This document shows positions 50,115-60,576 of a stretch of 64,000 nucleotides of DNA, piece by piece. Under the pieces are notes generated by a model. It searched no databases and was not told the DNA's origin. It was given only the letters and a program-made list of their open reading frames with translations. Location: NCBI GenBank assembly GCA_013398295.1, contig VZSF01009129.1, forward strand, positions 983,118 to 1,047,117, given 5' to 3'. How positions within the stretch are numbered: the first letter of the stretch is position 1; each line of letters starts with the position of its first letter. The position numbers were made by a program, and so were the translations under genes. Origin of the DNA: Chionis minor. Lineage: Eukaryota; Chordata; Aves; Charadriiformes; Chionididae.

Positions 50115-50465
50115 CACAGAATCACAGAATGTTAAGGCTTGGAGGGGACCTCTGGAGATCATCTGGTCCAACCCCCCTGCCAGAGTAGGTCCACCTACAG
50201 CAGGTTGCACAGGATGGCGTCCAGGCAGGTTGTGAAAGTCACCAGATTCAGAGACTCCACCACCTCTCTGGGCAACCTGTTCTCTGTGGCAGTGCTCTGC
50301 CACCCTCAAAGTAAGGAAGTTTCTCCTCATGATGAGATGGAACTTCCTATATTTGATTTTATACCCATTGCCCCTTGTCCTATCACTGGGCACCACTGAA
50401 AAAAGACTGGCCCCCTCCTCCTGACACCCTCCCTTTAAGTATTTGTAAACATTGATGAGATCAAT
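50115..50465 (-). mobile_element. CR1 LINE 3' fragment, second subfamily
   Basis: Tail CACAGAATCACAGAATG, then GGAGGGGACCTCTGGAGATC, ATCTGGTCCAACCCCCCTGC and further on CATTGCCCCTTGTCCTATCA; homology fades near AAACATTGATGAGATC. The tail and GGAGATCATCTGGTCC core differ from the 10260 type. It lies on the minus strand, 375 bases before exon 12. Confidence 0.92.
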
Positions 50466-50840
50466 CCTGATTATCCTGAATCATGCCTTCTTATGCTGAA
50501 TTATTATTTATTTGGGGGTGAGTGATTAACTTCTTGTTTCATAATAAATTCTGGAAAGTTGTATTCCTGCCTTTCACTTACAATAAAAGGCTTGAATCAA
50601 AGTCAGCACTCGAAGAATATACTGTATTTCTTAATCAGTGTAGGATAGATAACTAGTTCCTATCTGATTTTGCTGTTAGGCTGTATAAATAACAAATGAC
50701 AGTATTCTTTGCTCACAAATCATAATAATAGATGTGAGAGTTTATTTTTTTAAAAAGTCTTACTGCTACTTATTTTAAAGTAACAGAACTTTTGGCAGCT
50801 TTCTTTATTAAATTATAACTTAGCTTTTTATTTGTTTAAG

Positions 50841-51013
50841 TCATTAGAAGTACGACTTCAGTATGAAGTAGAAGATATCATTACTCCTGAACCGGAAATA
50901 ATTCCTCCATTTCCAGATGCCTCCTCCCAGCTTCCTTCTTTAAAGAGCCTTTCAGGCAGTACCAACACTGTAGCATGTGAAGGAACAATGAAGGATAGTA
51001 TCCCATGTCTTAG
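50841..51013 (+). CDS. STXBP5L: STXBP5L window exon 12 (173 bp), proline/serine loop
   Basis: Acceptor TTTGTTTAAG ends at 50840; donor GTAAGT starts at 51014. Fifty-seven codons plus AG: SLEVRLQYEVEDIITPEPEI, then IPPFPDASSQLPSLKSLSGS, then TNTVACEGTMKDSIPCL. The VEDIITPEPE and SGSTNTVA motifs are of the STXBP5L type. The segment is an acidic then Pro/Ser-rich loop in the second propeller, less constrained than the strands; several positions differ from the mammalian form I recall. Window residues 397-453. Confidence 0.95.
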
Positions 51014-54000
51014 GTAAGTTTATGCCATTGTTCAAAGATTTGTCTTTCTAAAAAGCATTCCTGTCTGTTGTATTAACAATACTTCAACTATCAAGAAAAA
51101 GAGGTTAATTGTATGTATGCAGCACAAAATGAGAAGAAACCAGAATATGGAACAAACAAAAGAATTAAGGCAAAATAATTAACAAGGGATTTTAAAAGGC
51201 TAGAGGCCGCTATGGAGAAGATAAACTGTTACAGTAAAGGTTTGACTGTAATTTTCCTGTATGATCTAGGAGTAAATCTTCTCATACCCACACTTTTAAA
51301 TGGAATACAAGCATTACAGAATAAATCAAGGGATTTTGGAGGAACTTTTTTTTTTGAGTTCACAAAGAGACTTCCATAACACAGACATGTGGAAAGCTTT
51401 TTCTCCTTGATTAATTAGTATAAAACTAACATCTTTCTTTGTGAAAGAAGTATATACATTTTATGGTGTGCAAGGGATGGAAATTGTGTTCATACTCATG
51501 AAACAATCTTTAAAATATACAATTACGAAACAGTTGCACTGTGTGGAAGTGTATGTATCTTTAATCTTCAGAAAGAAGCAAATTGTTGTCTGCTAGAGTA
51601 CATATTGCTACTGTTTGGAGTAGATGAATATGTTCTTACTAATAAGGCAGATAAATTACAGGTTTGAATAGTTTCAAAACAAAATTCCTTACAAAGCTCC
51701 ATAAACTGTAATTTTCCAGCAATTATAGTGCACTGTTGATAACAATTGCTCTCATTTTAGTGAAATCATTATTATTTCAGTCTAGTTATTATTAAATATT
51801 TTAAATGCCTCAATTATTTCAAAAGTAGTTTAAATGAACATTGCCTGACTTTGCAGATACTTTGGGCTGAAAATAGTTTTACCATTTAAAAGCAATATCA
51901 TAACATTGTTCTTGTAAAATTAACAGTATTTTTTGGCATCCTGTTCATTTTGTCCACCTCACTCAGTCAGACAGTTGAACCTCAGACCTCAGTGTAATCA
52001 TTAATGTAAACCATGAAAATCAATAGAAGAGACAGAGAGAAGTTATTTTAAAAATCCCAATTTGAAATTATGAATTTGAAATCAGCAAGAATACAATTGA
52101 TTATTTCAGTGGCTAGGATTTTCCCTTAAGGCATTCTTATTTGGTTTGGTCTGGGGAGAGGGACTGTTGATCTTGGAGGGAGAAAAGCTGTAATGAACCA
52201 GTAGAGGTTCTGCTGGTTAGTTTTTAGAAGTTTTCTTAACTCCATATAATTTCACATTAGGGTGGCAACTGATTTTTGTTCCATTTTACACAAAGTAAAT
52301 GCAAACTTATTTTGACAGAGAAATGTTTTTTCAAATTGAAAGTAATTATATCACTAGAACCGCTGGCATACTCCATACATTTATATGTATGTGTACACTC
52401 TCATCTTTTTCAATAAGGAAAGACATATAAATATCCACAATTTTCTCCCAAAGCCCAACCAGGTCCACATTCCTTGTTTGTCAAAAAACTTCTGTTCTAA
52501 GCAGAATTATGATGGTAAAGTGGAAGTAGTTCTGGAAACACAGAAAACCCAGTAGAGACCTGGAGGATGCTGTTGAATTTATATGCAAGTCATTCAGGTG
52601 GGCAGCAGTACAGAATCTAAGATACAGTGATAATAATGTAAAGCTGCAGCCACCCACAAATGGAGTGTGAGTGCACAACTTGAACTATATTAATAATCCA
52701 CATAAAATTTTATATACAGACTAGCTTTTAAACTTGGCACAGTTGTGTTTATTTTCATATCTGCTTCTCAGCCTCTTTAGGGCAAATGGGTGGCAATCCA
52801 CACTACATAATTTTTGCCAGTCAGAAGTTGAAATAGCTGAATGTGTTTGTGTCTGTGAATAGGTACTAGAAAGAAAGTGATTGAAGGGGCTGAAGTAATA
52901 AAAACTTGCCATTTTTCTGAAACCTTTCAAAAGTAAACGTTACCAAGATAGGCAAGCAGCAGTGTGGGATAAATATTGTTCTTGCTTATTTCAGAAGATT
53001 TTATAATGAAACATGCAGCTATGATAACATAAGAAACTCATGTATTTGTGATTATGTGGATGAATACTTTTGATGTAAATACTGTCATCAAAAAGCTGTA
53101 CCCAGAATGTAAGTCTTTGTACTTTTAGTATCATCCCCAAATCAGGTCAATCAAAGGTTTTGACAGTAGCTCCAAGTAGCTCCAAAATGATAAAGAACTG
53201 TGATTATCTCGTAAAGAAAACTAAACACCAAAACTTTGCAACAACCAAATTCCCTGTAGCATAAGAAGAACATGTCAAGGAAACCACTGAAACATCTACA
53301 TTCCTTCTGTGCGTACTCCTGCAGTCCGTTTAGGCTTATAGTATAAACACTTCAAAAAAAGCAATCCAAAACAAGGTGAGGAAGAACTGAAGATCAGCAT
53401 TACTCTTCAAGCAAGATGGTTAGTGAAACCAGGGAAATAGCTCAAACAGACTTAAAGAGGAAGGTGTCACAGGAACATGGGAATGACAAACTGAATCATG
53501 AAATCTGAAACTGTTTTATTCCAGTCTTGTGGTCTTTCACCAACTACAACTTATTCTATGCTTAGAGAAAATCCCTGTGAAATAATATCCATTTTAAAAG
53601 AAGATCCTCAAATTTGCGGTTTAAAATAGAGAGAGAAAAGAGTTTGCTTTTCTTACTCGGGTAACAACAATTTGAAAGAAAACTTAGAAGGCACTTCAAG
53701 TTCTCTGATTTTTTCAGCATGTTGTTAAAAACACATTGGAAATGTAACATGATAATAAAAACGTATTTTAGAAGATCATAATTAATTCCACAGCCATTTT
53801 CAGTCTCATGGTAATTTGTTTAGAAGAAGAAAATGATACACACATTGCCTCAACAGATATTTGTTGGAATTCACCGTAGCAGCATGCTTGACTCTTGTGT
53901 CAATCATCTTGTCGTCAGTTATCCATTAGAAAATTCGGATGAAAAGTATGCCTGCTCAGCTGAAAGGGCATTAGACTTAAGTCTTGCTTCCTGGAACTCA

Positions 54001-54509
54001 TTTACCTGTTTTATATTTTTTATAACATTTTTAAGGGCAGGAGCTGTAAACTGAAAATGGTGTGCAAGATGTAAACACCACCACTAGTATCCTTAAAGGC
54101 TTATCCACAGACATAAGAAGTGGAAGGGCTCCATGCAAGGATACTCTGCCAGACTACTTGTATAAAATATTCAGCTTCGGCTTGCTGTGAAGTTTGTTTG
54201 AAAAAAATACCTCTTCATTGTATACAACTCTTGTTTGTGGTTTCAGTTTTCCCTGGTCTCAAAAGACCCCTCTCCTTTAAGAGCTTGAGTTCACAGATGT
54301 TCACCCCTTTGGTCTCACCATAAATACTCTTGGGTAATCCAGAGCTTCATTAAGCTTACGGATAGTGTCACTTTAGAAACACTCATGGGTATGTATGACA
54401 TGAACAAAGGAAAGGGCAAAGCTTTAGTGCCAGCAGAACAGGTAAGAAAGTAGAAAACTTTGAGCAGAGGTTTGCTGTTAACAGAAAACAAGACAAAGCT
54501 ATTGCCAGC

Positions 54510-55350
54510 TGTGGTGGGTTGACTTTGGCCAGATGCCAGGTGCCCACCCAGCCCCTCTGTCACTCCTTCTCCTCAACAGGACAAGAAAGTAAGATGAAAA
54601 AGCTCATGGGTTGAGCTTAAGATAGGGAGATCACTTACTAATTACTGTCATAGGCAAAACAAACTCAACTTGGTGAAAAGTAATTTAATTTATTGCCAAT
54701 TAAAATACAGTTGGATGGTAAGAAGCAAACAAAAATTGAAATACCTGTTCCCCATCCCTCTTTTTTCCCAACTTCACTCCATTTCGAACTCCTTGACTTC
54801 CTCCACCCCAAGCAGCACAGGGGGGATGGGGAATGGTGGTTGTGGTCAGTCCATAACAGCTCTTGTCTGCCGGTCCTTCCTCCTCATGCTTTTCCCTGCT
54901 CTGGTGTGGGGTCCCTCCCATGGGGTACAGTCCAGGATAAACCTGCTCCATTGTGTGCTCTCTGCAAGCCACAATTCCTTCAGGAAATATCCACTTGCTC
55001 CACAATAGGGTCCCCCAAGGGCTGCAGTGTGGATATCTGCTCCACCGTGGTCCTCTCCACAGGTTGCAGGGGAATCTCTGCTCCTGTACCTGGTACTTGT
55101 GGGACTGTTTCTCACATTTTTTTTCCTCACTTCTTTCTCCCACGCAGTATTTTCTGTGCTTTCTTAAATTTGTTTTCCCAGAGGTGCCACCAGCTTGGCT
55201 GAGGGGCTCAGCTGTGTCCTGCCATGGGTGTGTGGCAGAGCCAGCTGCAATGAGTCTGTGGCCAGCACAGGGCAGCCCCTGGCCTCTTCTCACAGAGGCC
55301 ACCCCTGCAGCCCACCGTACCCCACTACCAAAACCTCCCCACACAACCTA
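54510..55350 (-). mobile_element. Avian ERV LTR (family A), minus orientation, uninterrupted
   Basis: Plus-strand start TGTGGTGGGTTGACTTTGGC; contains AAGCTCATGGGTTGAGC, the complement of AATAAA at 54689-54694, an internal tandem array (54896-55082), CTTAAATTTGTTTTCCC and a CAAAACCTCCCCACAC end. About 840 bases, with TG at the left end and an uncertain right end. It is the intact counterpart of the split copy at 16575-17816. A 214-codon minus frame and a 169-codon plus frame inside it arise from the GC-rich tandem units and do not resemble retroviral proteins. Confidence 0.87.
54896..55082. repeat. Degenerate tandem units inside family A LTR
   Basis: Four imperfect units opening with CTGCTC or TTGCTCC and carrying TTCCTTCAGGAAATATCCAC or CTCCACAGGTTGCAGGGG, matching the array at 17337-17533. 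Confidence 0.72.
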
Positions 55351-56480
55351 TGTGCTTCTGCAGTCAGAGAGGGGAAAAAGCAGGAGCAGGACAACATCAT
55401 GAAGGGGAGAGGAGACGTTTATGTCTTGGAGATCCACGTGCAGGTCTCGTTCCTTATCCTGAAATGCTGCATATATTCTGCTGTGATATCCAGATATGCA
55501 ATACCCAGATATGTGATCCCATATCCTCAGGTATAATAGGAATACTCTGATAGGGCTATGGAGTCTGAGGAGGCTGCAGGACCTGAGAAGGTTGCAGATG
55601 ATTGTGAAAGGCATCACATAGCTAACAATAAAACCGTTTAGCTCTTGCACCAGCTGCACCAGCTTCACTTGCACCAGCTCCTGTTTCTGCTGCTTCCTCT
55701 CTCCAGGCTTAACACAACTATGTATAGTTCCAACAAAGCGTCTTGTGCAACTCTGCTACACCATGTGCTTACTCTGTCTTGGTCAACCAGCACTTCAGAA
55801 AGTCTTATCTCACTACTGTCAGTACTGCTTTTTTGGCTCCCATAATTTTTTGGCATGCTGGAGTTGTAGTACGTTGCTGTATCTGTTGCAGTCTGTCACC
55901 AGCTCCTTATGCAAGAAAATGAAAGTGATTTCTTTCTTATCTGTAATGGGGCAGATAAAATGCTGTTCACCTCCACTATTTACACGTTGTCACAGTGAGA
56001 GCTGGGTCAAGACTCTGGCTGTTGAGTGCTTTCCTTTTGCTCTTGCGACTGCAGCAACCCTGAGCAGGGAAGGGAGGAGTGGTAGTCCAGATGGGTGGTC
56101 CAGAAGTCAGTTCTCACAGCTGGTCCTGGACAACCAGGACAGAGGCAGAGAAGGATGGGGAAAACATCCCGCTTGCTGAACTGTGCTGTTATGTCTTTCC
56201 TATGACAAGACCCAAGCCAACTGGCTGATTACTGCTGCAGATAAATGGATATGTAAGGTCTGAACAGGCAAAAGAAATAGAACAGTGTGCCAAGCCACTG
56301 TTAAGGAAATGCATTTAGAAAGATAGATGAGTGCCTTTCTCATTAAATAGTAAATAAGGGAAAGGTTTGGCAAGGTTAGTGAACCCTCTACAATAAAAAT
56401 AGAAGCAGTACAGCATAAACTGTATTACTGAAATGGTTGAACAATTCGAGAGAGGGTGTGAATGTATTTTGAAAAGGCAG
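55351..56480. other. 1.1-kb spacer between inverted LTRs, unassigned
   Basis: More GC-rich than the surrounding intron. It contains AATAAAACCG near 55627 and several plus-strand open frames up to 144 codons, none recognisable. It may include another transposon fragment or retroviral leader sequence, but I cannot identify gag, pol or env motifs. It is reported only as unassigned sequence. Confidence 0.5.
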
Positions 56481-56484
56481 TTGT

Positions 56485-57376
56485 CAAAGATGTTGTATCA
56501 GGTGCGGGTGCCCAGGCGCTCTCAGGGGTGGCTGCAGGGCAGCCCCAGTGTTGGGCACAGCTGGCTCCAGGCAGCTCCAACAGACCCACTGCAGGGCCCA
56601 GCTGAGCCCCGCGTCCAAGAGGGTGGCACCTCCGGGAAAACAAATTTAAGAAAGGGCAAAAAATGCCACACAGCATTTTCTCATAGGAGCAAGAAAAAAG
56701 TATGAGAAACAGTCCTGCAGGGAGGAAGCGCTCCAGGTGCCAGAGCAGAGATTCCCATGAGGAGAAGGAGACCATGGTGACACAGGTTCTCCCCCTGCAG
56801 CCCATGGAGAGCCCGCGTCCAAGAAGGCTCCTGACAGGAGCTGCAATCCATGGAGAGGAGCCCAGTCAGGAGCAGTTTTTCTGGCAGAAACTGTGGCCCG
56901 TGAGGGACCCATGCTGGAGCAGTCTGCTCCTGAAGGACTGCACCCCTTGGGAGGGACCCCACACTGGAGCAGGGGAAAGGTATGAGGATGGAGTGGCAGG
57001 CACAGAGTGTTATGAACTGACCACAACCACCATTCCCCATCTGCGCTGTGCTGCTTGCGGGGGGGGGGGGGGGGGGGAGAGGGGCCAGGATTGAAATTGA
57101 GCCTGGAAAGAAGGGAGGGTTGAGGAGATAGTATTTTTAGTTTTGACTTTTCCAATAATTTTTTTCACTCTCCTACTCTATTGTTAATAGGCAATAAATT
57201 AAACTAATTTTCCCCAAGTTGAGTCTGTTTTGCATGTGACGATAATTGGTAAGTGATCTCTCTGTCCTGTCTCAACCCATGAGCTTTTTAATCTTATTTT
57301 CTTCCCTTGACCTGTTGAATAGGGGGAGTGAAAGAGCAGCTGGGTGGACACCTGATGGGTGAGGTTACCCCACCAC
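56485..57376 (+). mobile_element. Avian ERV LTR (family A), plus orientation
   Basis: Reverse-complement layout of the copy at 54510: GGGAAAACAAATTTAAG near 56635, inverted tandem units (56705-56975), the stretch TATGAACTGACCACAACC, a 19-G run, AATAAA at 57193-57198, CTCAACCCATGAGC and a GGTTACCCCACCAC end. It runs in the same direction as the gene, so its poly(A) signal could act in sense. The left end (between 56482 and 56491) is approximate. A 169-codon minus frame and a 130-codon plus frame inside are shadows. Confidence 0.85.
57059..57077 (+). repeat. Run of 19 G
   Basis: Uninterrupted G from 57059 to 57077, followed by AGAGGGG. It lies inside the family A LTR where the other copies have a short mixed sequence, so it expanded at this locus or is an assembly or sequencing artefact. 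It can form a G-quadruplex. Confidence 0.9.
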
Positions 57377-59170
57377 TGATATTAAGGTCTTATTAAGAAA
57401 ACAGTCCTTTTGTTTTAAGAACTTTTCCAAAAAGTATCTTCAAGTGCTTCTACTGCTAACAGTGAGCTGGAGATGTTATCTTTTTGTGTCATAAGGCATA
57501 TCCAGTCTTTTCTCATACGCTATATCAGACCATAAAAGTGTGAGAAGTATTGCACAGTCCTTTGTTCTTCTTAACTTCTGTCAGAATTAGAGCACTGTTT
57601 GCTTTGTACATTGTCCATTGTGCTACTGGAGTTATCTTGTTCAGAACTTTTACCCTGGTGTCATTCTATGGTTATGTTTTACTTCAGTTTTCTGCATCTG
57701 TCTTCAATTTCCAAGATTGCCAGTAGTCCTATTCCCCAGCAAGGCCTCCAATCTCAACAGATGCAGTCAGTGGAGCTACAAAAAACCTGATAGCCCTGGT
57801 TATTGAATGAGAAGTCTGAATATCCTCTCTTGAAAGAAGTGATCACTTACGTGCTTCTGAACAGAAATTAATTGGGGTTTTTTTCCAAGCTGATCCATCA
57901 TCTTTTCAGGTGTATGGGCCAGAGCTGCTGGGAAGGCTTGTAGAGTCACATCATAGTCACATTCAGGAGACAGTCTGCATCATCAGATTCATCAAAGATC
58001 TCTAAGATTCAGCACAGAGGATAATACTGCTGAAGTTACCAATATATGTATAGAGAAGCACTCACAGCAGAAATACTATGTGCCAAAAAAAGTAGTTCTT
58101 CAGAACGTGTTGTCCATGTCTATATTAACTAGCTACTCTCCTTCCTCTCCTGATTCTTAGTCTTTCTTTGTGTACTATTTTTTACAGGGAGAGAGGGTTA
58201 TATGTGATAGACTGCCTTATGACTGTGTCCACAGGGGTACAATATAAGTGGTCTCATAATTTACAGCTACAGTAAAAATGCACTGGCTAGTGGGCTTTAT
58301 GTATAAATTACTGCCTCCAGTGTGAATGTGCCAATGAATAACATGAATACCTCAAAATATTGCTATCATTGTATAATATCGTCTCTCAGTGTATAAACAG
58401 TCCCCCTTAATACATACATCTTCACTACCTGCTTTGCAAGTCACTGAACTTGCCGTAACAGAACAGGAAGAGGTGTTAGAAATTGTATCGGAGTTTATGT
58501 AGGAAACATTCATTCAGACGAGATCACATATTAGGTGATTATACTCCTAAGAAAAAAACAGGACTAGATGAACAAATATAATTGTCAAGTCCGTAAGTTT
58601 TGAATATGCAATGGTGACGGCCACTACAGAAAAGTACATCTTCTCATCTTCTCTTGCCTCTTTGCGTTTTTCTGTCGTGCAGTACTTCAGAGCAAGAAAG
58701 CTTCAAAAATACAGAAATTTACTGTTTCAAAGTTTCAGAAAAAAGTATTTTAGGTTTTCCATTAGAGCTGATTATTCATGATGATTTTTTAAGTGTATAT
58801 TATATAGCATAAGAAAATATTCTGAAAAAGGAAAATTGAAGCAAAATGATTAAGCAAAAAATATTTTTATTGACCCCCACCTACCGCTTCTCTAGAGTTT
58901 CTCATGTAGGGAACATTGACGTTTTCAGGTATGTTTCTACAATAGAAATGAAAGTCAAAAGCTGGAGTTCCTCCAAAACATCCCTGTTCTGATTGGAATG
59001 CCTACTGTCAGTGTATGGGTATATGCACAGTATTCCGCAAGTGCTAGTGCTGCTCTGGACTTTTTAAAGGCTTGTGCTTCCCTAGAATTTTCTCAAGAGA
59101 AACAGTGGTTATTCATGGCCCAGTCTGTTTGTTTGGGTTTTTGTTCTTATTTTATACTTCTTCTTCTTAG

Positions 59171-59296
59171 TGTTAAGACTCGACCTGTGCGAATGCCTCC
59201 TGGATACCAAGCAGATCTTGTTATTCAGTTGGTGTGGGTGGATGGTGAGCCTCCACAACAGATTACCAGTCTTGCTGTAAACTCTGCTTATGGACT
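59171..59296 (+). CDS. STXBP5L: STXBP5L window exon 13 (126 bp)
   Basis: Acceptor CTTCTTCTTAG ends at 59170; donor GTAAGT starts at 59297. The first T completes Ser, then 41 codons: VKTRPVRMPPGYQADLVIQL and VWVDGEPPQQITSLAVNSAY plus Gly, with CT starting the next (probably Leu) codon. TRPVRMPPGYQADL distinguishes STXBP5L from STXBP5. The next exon, expected to begin the GNCNG strand, is beyond the window. Window residues 454-495. Confidence 0.95.
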
Positions 59297-60255
59297 GTAA
59301 GTAACTGAAAATTAAGGTTGCATTGATTTATTGTTTATTGCACTAAATGATGTGTTTTCCAATTATAGTTTGAAGTTTCCCACAGACAATTAAAGTCCGA
59401 CTAAAAATAATCAAAAGGTGCTAAAACCTAGATTATTGGGGAAAAATTATTTGAACTCACATAAAGATTGTAATATGAGATGTTAACTACCTTTCTTGCC
59501 AGTATTTTTACTATTCCTGTTTAAAATGTTTTCACATTATTTGTCCATCCTTTCAAATAAAATCTAATTATCTTTCAAATATGTAATTTTGAAGGTTATT
59601 TTGAAAGGATCACCAAAGTGAAATACATTTCATAGAGAATGGTGATGTGATTAAGTGTTCAATGTAATTTATCATGGCATCATATCTTAGTGTGAAATTG
59701 TCTTCTGAAAACAGCGTTGTTATGTCTGTGCTAATCTGTTTTCAAGAGAACCAGTGATTTCAAATTGAAAATTGAGTAAGGAACATTCAGATGCTGAATT
59801 TTGTATGGAAATGCAAGTAAGCATATCTGTGTGTATTTATTTCTTCAGGTTCAATTTACTTGGCAATTTGTAATGTTTTCTCTCACTGAGAGTTGCCCAG
59901 ATATATTAAAATTATTTTCTCTGTAGAGGGTGTTACTCCAATAAAAACTATAGGCTGTAATGGGTCTTAGGTGTCTGACTTGTACAGATATTCAGTAAGT
60001 CACTTGACTGTCTTTGGAGACTTTGGAAATTTTACGCAGAGCCTTTACATTTGTGCAAAAAATATTGTCGTCTGGGGGCTATTTTGTCAAGTCTTAGGCC
60101 TGAATTTCCGGACAGTTTCCTATTCATGAACTCTAGAAGTTTCTTTTGTTTTACTGTGCCTATGCATTTGTCACTTGTACAGATTGTTGGGTTTTGCCTA
60201 ACTTGCTGCCTTGCAGGTTTCAGGCCTCAAGGCAGCATCTTGCTTCAGGAATAAT

Positions 60256-60576
60256 CATAGAATCATAGAGTCCCCTGGGTTGGAAGGGACCTTTCAGATC
60301 ATTGAGTCCAGCCATCAACCGAACACTGCCAAAACCACCACTAAACCATGTCCCTCGGCACTACATCTGTTAAATACCTCCAGGGGTGGTGATTCAACTA
60401 CTTCCCTGGGCAGCCTGTTCCAATGTTTGATAACCTTTTCGGTAAAGAAATTTTTCCTAATATCCATCCTAAACCTCCCCTGGTGGAACTTGAGGCCGTT
60501 TCTCCTTGTCCTGTTGCTTGTTACTTGGGAGAAGAGACTGACCCCCACCTCTCTACAACTGCCTTTCAGGTAGCTG
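60256..60576 (-). mobile_element. CR1 LINE 3' fragment, third subfamily
   Basis: Tail CATAGAATCATAGAGT, then GGGTTGGAAGGGACCTTTCA, GATCATTGAGTCCAGCC, CCTGGGCAGCCTGTTCCAAT and CTTTCAGGTAGCTG at the truncated end. The GATCATtGAGTCCA block marks another CR1 subfamily. It lies on the minus strand. A short minus-strand frame (60548-60315) is the decayed C-terminal CR1 ORF2 (for example [20 protein letters not shown]). Confidence 0.92.

Larger units (their letters stand above)
46240..50840 (+). other. 4.6-kb intron between exons 11 and 12
   Basis: Contains CR1 copies at 47263-47553 and 50115-50465. The 2.5 kb between them (47560-50110) shows no recognised feature. The acceptor is TTTTTATTTGTTTAAG. 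Confidence 0.85.
51014..59170 (+). other. 8.2-kb intron between exons 12 and 13
   Basis: Contains two family A LTRs in opposite orientation (54510-55350 and about 56485-57376) with a 1.1-kb spacer. The flanks 51020-54500 and 57380-59160 show no other recognised feature. The acceptor is TTATACTTCTTCTTCTTAG. Confidence 0.85.

Noticed and set aside
54700..55344. 214-codon minus-strand open frame and overlapping plus-strand frames up to 169 codons
   Set aside because: They lie wholly inside a family A LTR and follow its GC-rich tandem units; equivalent frames recur in the other copies with different breaks, and none resembles a retroviral or cellular protein.
56646..57155. 169-codon minus-strand frame and 130-codon plus-strand frame
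   Set aside because: Same LTR family; composition comes from the tandem units and the G run.
54510..57376. Complete provirus with two LTRs
   Set aside because: The two LTRs face opposite ways and no gag, pol or env motif lies between them, so this is two separate solo LTRs.
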